A stretch of DNA of 64,000 nt, taken from NCBI GenBank assembly GCA_902802905.1, contig CADCNT010000006.1, positions 1 through 64,000 on the forward strand. The letters run 5' to 3'. Below are positions 42,966 through 52,335 of the stretch, in pieces; positions within the stretch are counted from its first letter, which is position 1, and every line of letters begins with the position of its first letter. The position numbers were made by a program, and so were the translations under genes. The notes under the pieces were generated by a model, which was given only the letters and a program-made list of their open reading frames with translations, was not told the origin of the DNA and searched no databases. Origin of the DNA: an uncultured Erysipelotrichaceae bacterium. GTDB lineage: Bacteria > Bacillota_I > Bacilli_A > RFN20 > CAG-826.

Positions 42966-44612
42966 ATGGCAGAAGAAGTTAAGACTGAAATTTTAGAAGA
43001 CAAATATTCGCCTTACAAAGGATCACATCCATTTGTTTTTATTAGCTATTCTCACGATGACAATATTGAAAGAGAAGGGCTCATTGATAACGTTATTCAT
43101 GGATTGATTGATAAGGGATATCGTGTTTGGTATGACGCTGGTATTCATCATGGTGAATGGTCACAACAAATCGATTCCAAAATGGATGAATGTTCTGCTT
43201 TTGTTGTCTTCTTATCTCCTAACTCTGTTGCCAGTAAATATGTTAATAGAGAAGTTTTCTATTACTGCAATAAACCTGCAGAAAAGAAAATTACTTTAAT
43301 CCCAATTTGGATTGATAAACCTGTTCCAACTCCAAAGGCTTTATCTTTGATTTTGGATGTTTATCAAGTTTTGTTTAACGATATTAAAGAACAACCAACA
43401 GTCAAACAATTGGTTGATAAATTAACATCAAAACACGAAATTCCAAGTCAATGTAAAAATGATCTTGAAGTGGAAGACGGTGTTGTCTCTAATACCCCAT
43501 TAGATTGTACCGATTTGAATTTATATAGTGGCATCAAGGAAGTTGCTCCAGGTGCATGTAAAGACAGAATTGAGTTAGAAGAACTCACTATTTCTGATAC
43601 AGTGGTTAAACTTGGCGCTGAAGCATTTAGAGGCTGTAAAGTTCTTAAAGAAGTTAAGATTCCCGGACCTCTTGAAAGCATTGGCGATAGCTGCTTTAGG
43701 GATTGTATCGAAATGCAAAAACTCATTATTTATGATCGTGTAGAAATCGGCGAAAGAGCATTTGAAAACTGTAGCAAATTATCTGAAATTATTCTTTCTG
43801 ACCAATTAGAAGAAATTTCTAATGGTGTATTCAATTCCTGTAAATCATTAGTTAGTTTAAAACTTCCGGCTAACCTAGTTGCTATCGGCGATAGTGCTTT
43901 TGCTAGCTGTGACAAATTAAAGACAATTGAGATTCCTTCTGGATGTACTCGTATTGATGATCTCGTTTTTGCTGGCTGTATCAATTTAGAGAAAATTATT
44001 ATTCCTAACACAGTGACAAGAATTGGCAAAAACGTCTTCAAAGATTGTAAAAAATTAAAAGAAATCTTTATACCTGCGAGTGTTAAAAAGATGGATCCAG
44101 GTTGTTTCAGAGGCTGTGCTTCTTTAGAAAAAATTGAAGTAGATGAGAATAACCCATATTTTAGAGATGTTGATGGCGTTCTCTTTGGCTTATCTCTAGA
44201 TAGAATTATTGCCTATCCAGCAGGAAAGAAGGCTGAAGATGGTGTGTTTAGATTACCTCCATCAGTTAAAACTGTTGAAGACTGGGCTTTTGCAGATTGC
44301 CAATATTTGCAAGAAGTTAAAATGGAACGTGGTGTTGAAAAGATTGGCGAAGGTGCTTTCTATAACTGCGACAAGATTAAAAAGATTGTTCTTCCAAACA
44401 CTACTAGAGTTATCCAAGATACAGCGTTTAGAGGCTGTGACAATTTAGAAGTGTTCGTATTAAAGAGTGACTCCTTATCCGAGTTTGGATGGGGCACATT
44501 GTATGGCTGTTCCAAAGTCAAAATTTACGCTGACGCACCTAAAGTTGTTAAGTATTGCAAGACCTACGATCTTGAAAGATATGAATTAAAAGAATACGAC
44601 CCAAATAAATAA
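42966..44612 (+). CDS. TIR-domain protein with BspA-type leucine-rich repeats
   Basis: A 548-residue intracellular protein. Residues about 22-140 form a TIR domain (FVFISYSHDD, YRVWYDAGI, GEWSQQI, AFVVFLSPNS, KYVNREVFYY, LIPIWID). Residues about 185-540 hold about 12 LRR_5 (BspA-type) repeats with the pattern AF-x-x-C-x-x-L-x-x-I-x-I-P. There is no signal peptide, unusual for BspA repeats, which are mostly extracellular. By eye, the position of the NADase glutamate of SARM1-type TIRs is His61/His62 here, with Glu64 nearby, so enzymatic activity is uncertain. The ATG at 42966 has AGGTGA at 6 nt. Translationally coupled to the next gene. Confidence 0.88.
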   Translation: MAEEVKTEILEDKYSPYKGSHPFVFISYSHDDNIEREGLIDNVIHGLIDKGYRVWYDAGIHHGEWSQQIDSKMDECSAFVVFLSPNSVASKYVNREVFYYCNKPAEKKITLIPIWIDKPVPTPKALSLILDVYQVLFNDIKEQPTVKQLVDKLTSKHEIPSQCKNDLEVEDGVVSNTPLDCTDLNLYSGIKEVAPGACKDRIELEELTISDTVVKLGAEAFRGCKVLKEVKIPGPLESIGDSCFRDCIEMQKLIIYDRVEIGERAFENCSKLSEIILSDQLEEISNGVFNSCKSLVSLKLPANLVAIGDSAFASCDKLKTIEIPSGCTRIDDLVFAGCINLEKIIIPNTVTRIGKNVFKDCKKLKEIFIPASVKKMDPGCFRGCASLEKIEVDENNPYFRDVDGVLFGLSLDRIIAYPAGKKAEDGVFRLPPSVKTVEDWAFADCQYLQEVKMERGVEKIGEGAFYNCDKIKKIVLPNTTRVIQDTAFRGCDNLEVFVLKSDSLSEFGWGTLYGCSKVKIYADAPKVVKYCKTYDLERYELKEYDPNK

Positions 44613-45139
44613 TGGAACTTGAATACTATTATTCAATACTATCAATTTATGATACATATTCCAGCGAGAAGATACTCGTTGGTTTATTTTGGGGTAGAAA
44701 TTTAAAAGAACTAGCGTTAGATATTTTGAACTTTTTTGAACCTATGCTCAGAAGCGCGACTCAAGATTTCAATAAAGTCTATAACAATCATTTAGACTAC
44801 GATAGCAAAGACTTTTATACACAGTGTGTGCAACATGGTTTTCAAGTCGCTCCAATCATCGCGTTAAAAGACAAACTTAATAGTGGCAAAGAGTTAACAA
44901 TGAATGATTTCAAATCTATAGATTTCTTCCAATTTTATGATGGCTCTCAACATGTTGTGTTTTCTCGAATCCCAGAAAGTATCAGAGACCTAAGAGATAT
45001 CTGTGCTTCCACAGCGGATGAGTTTGGTTTTTATGATGATTTACCGAGTGATTTTGAATTAGAAATTAGTGAAGAAAAAATCATCACTCCATTCTTCGAT
45101 TTGACAAAGAAGTGGAACGCAGCGCATTATTCGAAGTAG
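44612..45139 (+). CDS. Unknown protein coupled to the TIR-LRR gene
   Basis: A 175-residue soluble acidic protein that I do not recognise. Its ATG shares bases with the stop of the TIR-LRR gene (TAATG), and no separate ribosome-binding site is seen, so the two are made together, often a sign of partners in one complex. Sequence is rich in Phe, Tyr and Asp, mostly helical at the start (NLKELALDILNFFEPML) and with no membrane segment. Followed at once by a strong terminator. Confidence 0.72.
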   Translation: MELEYYYSILSIYDTYSSEKILVGLFWGRNLKELALDILNFFEPMLRSATQDFNKVYNNHLDYDSKDFYTQCVQHGFQVAPIIALKDKLNSGKELTMNDFKSIDFFQFYDGSQHVVFSRIPESIRDLRDICASTADEFGFYDDLPSDFELEISEEKIITPFFDLTKKWNAAHYSK

Positions 45140-45161
45140 CAACCGATTTGGTTGCTTTTTT
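45138..45161 (+). terminator. Terminator of the TIR-LRR operon
   Basis: 7-bp stem AGCAACC / GGTTGCT, 5-nt loop, then TTTTTT; it overlaps the stop codon. Confidence 0.88.
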
Positions 45162-45207
45162 CTTAATAAAGTTTTTTGAGATTTTCTTTATATAAATTCT
45201 CGAATTT

Positions 45208-45213
45208 TATATA
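45208..45213 (+). promoter_or_regulatory. -10 box of gdpP operon
   Basis: TATAAT, 11 nt before the gdpP ATG; no Shine-Dalgarno between. No clear -35. Confidence 0.45.
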
Positions 45214-45224
45214 ATGATTACACT

Positions 45225-47258
45225 ATGAAAAAGAAGATTAGTCGTATCCGTTTTATCGCTTTCCTTATCATTGTCTTTGAAATCTTAGGGATTGCGGCAT
45301 TTACAATTTTTTATTTCCTTAACTTATTTCACACCAAAGATGTTCTTAAAGTTGAATATGTCATCATTGGTGCTGCGGCATTAGTTTTACTTAATGTTAT
45401 CTTCCTATGGGTTTCCGCAGTGAGAATTTCTTTGTTTAGACATAAAACCGATTTAAAAGCTGCTGAAGTTATTGGTAGTGATGTGCAAGAAGCTTATAAC
45501 TTTGCGATGATTGGCTTAGTAGTCACTGATGATAATGACATTGTTATTTGGGATAACTCTTTATTTAAAGATCGTCACATCGATATCATTGACTCCAACA
45601 TTTTTGATTGGCAGCCGTCTTTAAGAGAACTCAAAGAAAAAGGTTCTCCTGATGAAGTGGCTAAGACCATTATCAATAACCGTAACTTTGAAGTTAAGTT
45701 TTTAGCGGACGCTGGTCTTTGGATTTTTAAAGACACAACAGATTACGAATCAATTTACGCATATAGCAAACAACAAGCTCCTGTCGTTGGCATTCTTTCC
45801 ATGGATAACTATGACGAAGTCATTAAAGGTGATGAAGACTATAACGACACGATTACTAAAGCAAAAGATGTTATCTTTGACTATGCGCAAAAATATGGCA
45901 TCTTACTTCGTAAATTCAAAGATAGTAATTATTTAATGCTTTTTAACTATGAAACCTACTCCAAGATTAAAGACGATAATTTCTCAATCGTCGATAAAGT
46001 TAGAGAAGTTTCATATGGTGAAGATATTCCTCTTACCTTATCCATCGGTATTGCTAGAGACTTCCCAGATGTCGTTAAGCTTAATGAACTCGCAAATGCG
46101 GCGTTAAGTATCGCGATGAGTAGAGGCGGCGACCAAGTCGTTGTTTCCGTTTACGGAAAAGAAATGGAATTCTATGGTGGTAAAACCGAAGCTCAAGAAA
46201 AGAGAAGTAGAGTTAAAATCAGAGTTCTTGCTGACTCTCTTATCAACTTAATTAAATCTGCCTCTAACGTATTAATCATGGGCCACACTAACATGGACAT
46301 GGACGCATTAGGCAGCTGTTTAGGTGTAAAAGCCATTTGTGAAAGAGTAAACATTCCTGCTCGATTGGTCGTGGATTTAAAAGCTACCGAAAATAAGACT
46401 AGAGCGGCAATTACATCAAGCTTTACCAAAGAAGAACTTGAAAAGTTAATTGTTAATAGTAAAGATGCGATTGGGATGATTCAAAGCGACACACTAGTGG
46501 TCGTTTGTGACGTCCATATTCCAAACATGGTTATGGCCCCATCAATTTTAGATCACACCAACAAGATTGTGGTTATTGACCATCATCGACGTGCTGAAGA
46601 ATATATTGAATCTCCAGTCTTTAACTATATTGATCCATCAGCATCTAGTGCTTCTGAACTTATTACCGAATTCATTAGATTCTCATCAATTTCTCCACGT
46701 ATTGAACTTAATTCAACTTACGCGACCATTATGTTAGCGGGTATCTTCCTTGATAGCTCATTCTATAAGAATAAGAACACTGGTATCCGTACTTTTGAAG
46801 CATCCACAATTCTTAAAGAATATGGGGCTGATAACTCCGCCGCTGATGATTTATTGAAAGACGACTTTGAAGAATATTTAGAGACTACTTCTATCGTTAG
46901 CAAGATGATTACTGCTGACTATGGGGTGGTTTATGCAGTGTGCGATCCAAATAAGATTTATGACACAGCCGCTATTGCTAAAGCTGCTAATGCATGTTTA
47001 GGTATGAAAGGAATTCATGCTGCCTTTGTTATTGGCAAAACAGGCGCTAGAGAGTGCAAGATTTCTGCACGTAGTGATGGCTTAATCAATGTCTCATTAT
47101 TATGTGAAAAATTAGGTGGTGGTGGACACTTTACAAGTGCTGCCGCAACTTTCTTAAAGAGTGACATCAAGGAAGTGGAAAAAATGCTTCTTAATGTTAT
47201 CACTCAACATTTAGCAGAAGCTAAGAGTGACGCCGCTAAAAGAGGGGCTGGTGAATAA
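45225..47258 (+). CDS. gdpP: c-di-AMP phosphodiesterase GdpP (DHH family)
   Basis: A 677-residue membrane protein: two N-terminal helices (about 8-30 and 39-62), a PAS-like region, a degenerate GGDEF domain (the signature region reads SRGGDQVVV), then DHH (MGHTNMDMDALGS, VIDHHRR) and DHHA1 (LGGGGHFTSAAA) catalytic domains. GdpP hydrolyses c-di-AMP to pApA and so sets potassium and cell-wall homeostasis. The order gdpP-rplI-dnaB is conserved in Firmicutes. First gene of the operon. Confidence 0.95.
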   Translation: MKKKISRIRFIAFLIIVFEILGIAAFTIFYFLNLFHTKDVLKVEYVIIGAAALVLLNVIFLWVSAVRISLFRHKTDLKAAEVIGSDVQEAYNFAMIGLVVTDDNDIVIWDNSLFKDRHIDIIDSNIFDWQPSLRELKEKGSPDEVAKTIINNRNFEVKFLADAGLWIFKDTTDYESIYAYSKQQAPVVGILSMDNYDEVIKGDEDYNDTITKAKDVIFDYAQKYGILLRKFKDSNYLMLFNYETYSKIKDDNFSIVDKVREVSYGEDIPLTLSIGIARDFPDVVKLNELANAALSIAMSRGGDQVVVSVYGKEMEFYGGKTEAQEKRSRVKIRVLADSLINLIKSASNVLIMGHTNMDMDALGSCLGVKAICERVNIPARLVVDLKATENKTRAAITSSFTKEELEKLIVNSKDAIGMIQSDTLVVVCDVHIPNMVMAPSILDHTNKIVVIDHHRRAEEYIESPVFNYIDPSASSASELITEFIRFSSISPRIELNSTYATIMLAGIFLDSSFYKNKNTGIRTFEASTILKEYGADNSAADDLLKDDFEEYLETTSIVSKMITADYGVVYAVCDPNKIYDTAAIAKAANACLGMKGIHAAFVIGKTGARECKISARSDGLINVSLLCEKLGGGGHFTSAAATFLKSDIKEVEKMLLNVITQHLAEAKSDAAKRGAGE

Positions 47259-47260
47259 TT

Positions 47261-47710
47261 ATGGAAGTAATCTTACTAGCAGATGTGAAAAAGGTTGGCA
47301 AAAAGAATCAAACTGTCAATGTTTCTGATGGCTACGCCAATAACTTCCTATTTAAAAAGAAATTAGCAGTCCCTGTTTCTAAAAGAAGTGTTGAGATTCT
47401 TGAAGAACAACAAGAGAATGCTCGTTTAGCGGATCAAAAGGCTAAAGAAGACGCCATTAAACTCGTGGAAGTACTTAAAGGCATTACTTTAGAGTTTGAC
47501 GCTAAAGTCGGCAAAGACTCTAAAATCTTCGGCTCTATTTCTTTAAAACAAATAGAAGAAGAATTAAAAGCAAAACACAATATCACCATTGATAAACGCA
47601 AATTCTTAGATAAAGGACCTCTTGATATGCTTGGGTTTTATAAACTCAAGATTGAATTATATAGAGGTGTCGTTGGTGAAATTAACGTCCATATTGTAGA
47701 AAGGAAATAG
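47261..47710 (+). CDS. rplI: Ribosomal protein bL9
   Basis: A 149-residue bL9 of normal length. The N-terminal RNA-binding domain (MEVILLADVKKVGKKNQTV, DGYANNFLF) is joined by the long helix to the C-terminal domain (GKIFGSIS-like GKDSKIFGSIS, HNITIDKRK). It begins 2 nt after the gdpP stop codon and 1 nt before dnaB. Confidence 0.97.
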   Translation: MEVILLADVKKVGKKNQTVNVSDGYANNFLFKKKLAVPVSKRSVEILEEQQENARLADQKAKEDAIKLVEVLKGITLEFDAKVGKDSKIFGSISLKQIEEELKAKHNITIDKRKFLDKGPLDMLGFYKLKIELYRGVVGEINVHIVERK

Positions 47711-47711
47711 C

Positions 47712-49223
47712 ATGGCAGGAACAACTCGTAAATCAGTAACTAAAAAAGTCGCTACAGAACTTCCTTATAACGAAGCTGCCGAAAGAGTGGTTCTTGGTAG
47801 TGCAATGCTTAAAAAAGACTATTGTCTTGATGTTTTAACATCCCTTGAAGAAGAAGACTTCTTTGTGGGCAAACATCAAATTATTTTTAGATGTATCTCA
47901 CAGTTAAGTGAAAGAAACGCAACAGTTGACGTCTTAACTGTAGCTGAAGAATTGCAAAACTTAAAAGAATTAGAAAATGTTGGTGGCGCTAAATATTTAG
48001 CGGAATGTACTAATACTGTGGTTGCTGCTTCTACCTTAACTTTCTATATCGGTATTGTTCAAGATAACGCGGTTTTAAGAAAGATGCTCACCACCATTAG
48101 AGGTATTGATAATGAATATCGTACCGAAGAAATTGAAAACATTAACGACTTCATTTTGGATAGTGAAAATAAATTCAAAGAAAGCATTTCTAAACGTCAT
48201 ATTTCTAACTTCGTGACTACTAAAGAAATTGCTCCTGAAATCGAAGAAGCTCTAGATAAGTTACAAGATGCGGATAATGATAGTGATGTTATCGGTGTTA
48301 CTACAGGTTATGAAAGACTTAATCAAATCACACAAGGCTTTAAACCTGGTGAATTAATTATAGTTGCTGCTCGTCCTGCTGTTGGTAAAACTGCTTTATG
48401 TTTAAACTTTGCTCATAGAATTGCTACCAGAGCTAAGAAAGCTGTCGCTATCTTCTCTTTGGAAATGTCTAAAGAGCAACTATTTAACCGTTTAGTGGCT
48501 ATGGATTCTACAGTGGATTGTAAAAGAATCAATGCTGGTAGAATTAATACCGCTAATGACAAGATGAAAGTTCTTAATTCTATTAAGATTTTAGCAAACT
48601 CCAAGATTTATATCGATGATACTCCGTCTATTAAGCTTAACGATATCATCACTAAATCCACCAAATTACAAGCTCATGAACCTGATTTAGGTTTAATCAT
48701 TGTTGACTACTTAGGCTTAGTCCAAATTGCCACTAAAGGTAAAGGACCAGATAGCAGACAAGAAGAAGTGAGACGTATTTCTCTTGCCTTAAAAGCATTA
48801 GCGAGAGACTTAAGAATTCCAGTTATCGCTGTTAGTCAACTCTCTAGAGCGGTTGAAAAACGTGATTCTCAAAGGCCAGTTATGTCTGACTTAAGAGACT
48901 CTGGTAATATTGAGCAAGACGCTGATATCGTTATCCTCTTATATCGAGAAGACTATTATCAAGATAAAAAGACAAAAACTGCTGGTGAGAAAAAAGGCGG
49001 AAAACTCACTAACGCTGAGAAATATGAACTAGCCAAAGAACAAAAAGAAAAAGAATTAGGTTCAGAAATTCCTGGTAATGCTTCATATACCGAAGTTATC
49101 GTCGCTAAAAATAGAAGTGGTCAAACCGGTACTGCTAGACTCTTCTTCTATAAAGACTATGTAAGATTTGACGCTCCAACTAAGGAGTGGGAAGATGCGA
49201 TGAACGCAATCGCTGAAGAATAA
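47712..49223 (+). CDS. dnaB: Replicative DNA helicase DnaB
   Basis: A 503-residue hexameric helicase. The N-terminal domain starts with LPYNEAAERVVLGSAML; the RecA-like domain has Walker A ARPAVGKTAL, Walker B LIIVDYLGL and motif H4 RDSGNIEQDADIV. No intein is present. AAAGGA precedes the ATG. Named dnaC in Bacillus subtilis. Confidence 0.97.
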   Translation: MAGTTRKSVTKKVATELPYNEAAERVVLGSAMLKKDYCLDVLTSLEEEDFFVGKHQIIFRCISQLSERNATVDVLTVAEELQNLKELENVGGAKYLAECTNTVVAASTLTFYIGIVQDNAVLRKMLTTIRGIDNEYRTEEIENINDFILDSENKFKESISKRHISNFVTTKEIAPEIEEALDKLQDADNDSDVIGVTTGYERLNQITQGFKPGELIIVAARPAVGKTALCLNFAHRIATRAKKAVAIFSLEMSKEQLFNRLVAMDSTVDCKRINAGRINTANDKMKVLNSIKILANSKIYIDDTPSIKLNDIITKSTKLQAHEPDLGLIIVDYLGLVQIATKGKGPDSRQEEVRRISLALKALARDLRIPVIAVSQLSRAVEKRDSQRPVMSDLRDSGNIEQDADIVILLYREDYYQDKKTKTAGEKKGGKLTNAEKYELAKEQKEKELGSEIPGNASYTEVIVAKNRSGQTGTARLFFYKDYVRFDAPTKEWEDAMNAIAEE

Positions 49224-49233
49224 TATAAACACC

Positions 49234-49986
49234 ATGTTTTTTGATGTTATAAATAGTGGTTCAAAAGGTAATGCGACATTAGTGTTTACCAATGAGGCCA
49301 CTATTTTAATTGACGCGGGAATTGCAGCGTCTTTGATCGAAAATGAGCTAAATAAGTTTAATAAAACCATCGCTGATATCGATGCTGTTTTAATCACTCA
49401 TAATCACACCGATCACATCAAAAACATCAAAGCTTTTTCGCCAAAGAAAATCTATGCTCTAGAAAGAACGGTTCCTGGTTCATTAAGTAATGTGATTGAA
49501 TTGAATCACCCATTTAAGATTAAGGATGTAACTATCACTGCTTTCCCTACAAGTCATGATGCGATTAATCCTTGTGGATATATGCTTGAAAGTAGTAACA
49601 CAAGACTTGTTTATATGACTGATACTGGAGTGTATCTATCTAGCAATACTCCTTTAATAAAAAATCCAGACTATTTAATTATTGAATCAAATCATGATAT
49701 TCAAATGCTTTTACACACCAATAGGCCAATGGAACTAATTCAAAGAATTATGTCTGATTATGGACATCTTTGTAATGAAGATAGTGCCTTCGCTGCTATA
49801 GAAATTATGGGCGATAAAACTAAAGAGATTATTCTAGCTCATCTTTCTGAAGAGGCTAATGATCCAGAAGTTGCTTTAGCAGCTTATAAGAAAGTCTTTG
49901 ATTTTGCTGGTAAAAGATTAGAAAGGTATAACGTTAGATGCGCCAATCAACATATCCCTACTATCGGAGGAGATTATGAACATTAA
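49234..49986 (+). CDS. walJ: Metallo-beta-lactamase fold exonuclease, WalJ/YycJ-like
   Basis: A 250-residue metallo-hydrolase with the metal motif HNHTDHIKNI, preceded by GSKGNATLV and followed by SNHD and AHLS blocks. YycJ/WalJ is a single-strand-specific 5'-3' exonuclease linked to mismatch repair and cell-wall control. In many Firmicutes it precedes rlmH, as here, where the two overlap by 11 nt. There is no clear ribosome-binding site before its ATG. Confidence 0.9.
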   Translation: MFFDVINSGSKGNATLVFTNEATILIDAGIAASLIENELNKFNKTIADIDAVLITHNHTDHIKNIKAFSPKKIYALERTVPGSLSNVIELNHPFKIKDVTITAFPTSHDAINPCGYMLESSNTRLVYMTDTGVYLSSNTPLIKNPDYLIIESNHDIQMLLHTNRPMELIQRIMSDYGHLCNEDSAFAAIEIMGDKTKEIILAHLSEEANDPEVALAAYKKVFDFAGKRLERYNVRCANQHIPTIGGDYEH

Positions 49987-50452
49987 AATTTATGCAATTG
50001 GCAAATGTAAAGACTTTTATAAAGAAGGAATAGATGAATACACAAAACGTTTATCAAGTTATTGCAAACTGCAAATTGTGGAATTAAAAGACGAACCAAT
50101 TCCTGATAAACCTTCAGAAGCGCAAATAGAAAAGGCTAAAGAGGTTGAAAGTAATCGGGTATTAAATTTGTTAAAGCCAAACGAGTATTTAATTTCTCTA
50201 GATTTAAATAAAAAAGAGATGGACTCCGTTGAGTTTTCCAAGTTTTTGAATGAAAAATTAGTGGAGGCGGGATCAAGCATTTCTTTTGTTATTGGTGGAT
50301 CATATGGTTTAAGTGACACTCTCAAAAAGAGAGCAAATTCTTCTATTTCCTTTTCGAAAATGACATTCCCACACCAACTCGCGCGATTAATTTTACTTGA
50401 ACAAATTTTCCGAGCATTTAAAATACTTAACAACGAGACTTACCACAAATGA
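49976..50452 (+). CDS. rlmH: 23S rRNA (pseudouridine1915-N3)-methyltransferase RlmH
   Basis: A 158-residue SPOUT-class methyltransferase. The knot-forming region reads FVIGGSYGLSD and the C-terminus SKMTFPHQLARLILLEQIFRA, with the final NNETYHK typical of RlmH. It methylates N3 of pseudouridine 1915 in helix 69 of 23S rRNA. GGAGGAG lies in the end of walJ. Confidence 0.95.
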   Translation: MNIKIYAIGKCKDFYKEGIDEYTKRLSSYCKLQIVELKDEPIPDKPSEAQIEKAKEVESNRVLNLLKPNEYLISLDLNKKEMDSVEFSKFLNEKLVEAGSSISFVIGGSYGLSDTLKKRANSSISFSKMTFPHQLARLILLEQIFRAFKILNNETYHK

Positions 50453-50787
50453 AATACGACGAGTTCTCCAAATTCAATATAGTTATCGAAAAGGATTGTC
50501 CTTTTTCTCCTCATATTATTATCGATGAAGAGAGCGATTTTTATATGGAACCGATGGTCTATACTCAGCTACAAGGTTTTAAAGAAAGGCATCCAGATAA
50601 ATATCAACTTATCATTGACTCAATGATTGATAGAGTGAAGAAAAATAAACATGTTGTCTTCGTTGGTGATTATGAATCATATTTCACAGAAGTAAAAGGC
50701 TATATATATCTAGAAATTACTGATATTACTAATCCTCTTCAAATCTTTGTGGAAGATAAATCTCGTGGATCGGATTATGGTGATTAA
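50449..50787 (+). CDS. Hypothetical protein after rlmH
   Basis: A 112-residue soluble protein not recognised. It overlaps rlmH by 4 nt (ATGA), so it is part of the operon. Acidic at both ends; a central helix pair (YQLIIDSMIDRVKKNK) is flanked by beta strands (HVVFVGDY, GYIYLEITDI). Confidence 0.7.
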   Translation: MKYDEFSKFNIVIEKDCPFSPHIIIDEESDFYMEPMVYTQLQGFKERHPDKYQLIIDSMIDRVKKNKHVVFVGDYESYFTEVKGYIYLEITDITNPLQIFVEDKSRGSDYGD

Positions 50788-50789
50788 TT

Positions 50790-52262
50790 ATGAAATTTAA
50801 ATACATTGCTTTATTATCTTTAACTGTTAGTTCAACTTTGTTAAGTTGTGGTCGCTCTATTTATGTTCCTAAACAATATTTTTCGAAATACACTTATCGC
50901 GATTATCAAAGGAACAATGTTTATAATGGCGGTTCCGCTCCAACAATTGGTGAATCTAGAGTTTTAGTTATTCCTATTTGGTTTACTGATTCATCTGACT
51001 ATATTCTTGATAGCAAAAAAGAAAATGTTAGAAGTGATATTGAAAAAGCATATCTAGGAACTCCTGAAGAAACTGGTTGGCATAGTGTCGCTTCATATTA
51101 CGCTTTAGATAGTTTTGGAAAATCACAAATCACTGGTGTAGTTACTCCTTGGTACGAGGTTGGTAAACCATCAACTGATTTCTATTCCTCCGACAGCGAT
51201 ATGATGGGTTTAATTAATAATGCAGTTAAATGGTATAAGAATTTATCAGGAGAACAACATCTTACAAGTTTTGATAAGGATTCTGATGGATTTATAGATG
51301 GCTTAGTCTTAATTTATGGAGCACCAGATTCTTCAAATCTTCCTGGAAAGGATGCTTCTAATTTATGGGGTTATACATCCTGGGTTACTTACACAAATCC
51401 AAGTAAAATTAATCCTAGTGTTAAAAACTTCTTCTGGGCTAGTTATGACTTCATGTATGATCAAGACACTGCTTTTGAAAGAGCAGGAACTGGTTCAAAC
51501 CGTGGTGATAACCAAATAGCGAAAATCGACGCTCACTGTTTCATCCACGAATGGGGTCACTGCTTTGGATTACCTGATTACTATGACTATAATGGCTCAA
51601 ATTTATTTGCTGGTGGTTTCTCCATGCAGGATTATAATGTCGGCGCCCATGACCCATTCTCTAGATATGCTTTAGGATGGACTAGCCCATATATTCCTAC
51701 ACAAAGCTGTACGATTAAGTTAAAACCAATCGAGGATAGTGGAGAATCTATCTTACTTGCACCTAAATTTACAAATTCATGTTTTGATGAATATGTAATG
51801 ATTGAATACTATACCCCAACAGGTTTGAATGAAATGGACACTAACCATGCATATCGAGGAAATTATCCTTCGGGATTAGTTGAGCCAGGAATTCGCATTT
51901 GGCATATTGACGCTAGATTATTAGAGATTAATCTCAGTGGCAATATTACTGGTTATACTACCGATCCTAACTCTGCACCTTATGTCTATCCAGCTACAAG
52001 CAATAACACATATAGTGAATCGTTTATGGAATCTGATATCCATACATTAACTCTTTTAAGAAATAATCGTTTTGCAAGCTATGATTTTGGGGCAAATGTA
52101 GTGATTGATGACTTGTTCTATGAAGGCGATTCCTTCTCCTCTAAAATGTTCTCTTCACAATTTAAAAACGGAAGATCGTTCAATAACGGTAAAGGGTTTA
52201 CTTGGACAGTTTCTATTGAAGAAATTAATGAAGAATACGCGACTATAAAGTTGACAAAATAA
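50790..52262 (+). CDS. M6-like metalloprotease lipoprotein
   Basis: A 490-residue lipoprotein (lipobox LLSC, Cys20) with the zinc-protease signature HEWGH (253-257) followed by CFGLPDYYDY, as in immune-inhibitor-A/M6 and related families. An N-terminal region with VLVIPIWFTDSS and SFGKSQITGVVTPWY is also typical of that group. It is expected to act outside the membrane. It follows the rlmH operon by 2 nt with only a weak site, so it appears to be transcribed with housekeeping genes. Ends at the terminator 52281. Confidence 0.85.
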   Translation: MKFKYIALLSLTVSSTLLSCGRSIYVPKQYFSKYTYRDYQRNNVYNGGSAPTIGESRVLVIPIWFTDSSDYILDSKKENVRSDIEKAYLGTPEETGWHSVASYYALDSFGKSQITGVVTPWYEVGKPSTDFYSSDSDMMGLINNAVKWYKNLSGEQHLTSFDKDSDGFIDGLVLIYGAPDSSNLPGKDASNLWGYTSWVTYTNPSKINPSVKNFFWASYDFMYDQDTAFERAGTGSNRGDNQIAKIDAHCFIHEWGHCFGLPDYYDYNGSNLFAGGFSMQDYNVGAHDPFSRYALGWTSPYIPTQSCTIKLKPIEDSGESILLAPKFTNSCFDEYVMIEYYTPTGLNEMDTNHAYRGNYPSGLVEPGIRIWHIDARLLEINLSGNITGYTTDPNSAPYVYPATSNNTYSESFMESDIHTLTLLRNNRFASYDFGANVVIDDLFYEGDSFSSKMFSSQFKNGRSFNNGKGFTWTVSIEEINEEYATIKLTK

Positions 52263-52280
52263 TCGCATTTAAAATATAGG

Positions 52281-52303
52281 CCTCTCTTAATAGAGAGGTT
52301 TTT
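52281..52303 (+). terminator. Terminator of the rplI-dnaB-rlmH-protease operon
   Basis: 7-bp stem CCTCTCT / AGAGAGG, 4-nt loop TAAT, then a T run. Confidence 0.88.
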
Positions 52304-52316
52304 ATTATGAAAAAGA

Positions 52317-52334
52317 AAAGAGCCAAGGCTCTTT
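52317..52334 (-). terminator. Terminator of the convergent membrane-protein gene
   Basis: 8-bp stem AAAGAGCC / GGCTCTTT with a 2-nt loop and a T run on the minus strand, directly after the stop codon of the 52336 gene. Confidence 0.7.
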
Positions 52335-52335
52335 A

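Noticed and set aside
49221-49233. TAATAT/TATAAA as a separate leaderless promoter for walJ
   Set aside because: The match to a -10 is poor, spacing is variable and the gene sits inside a conserved operon.
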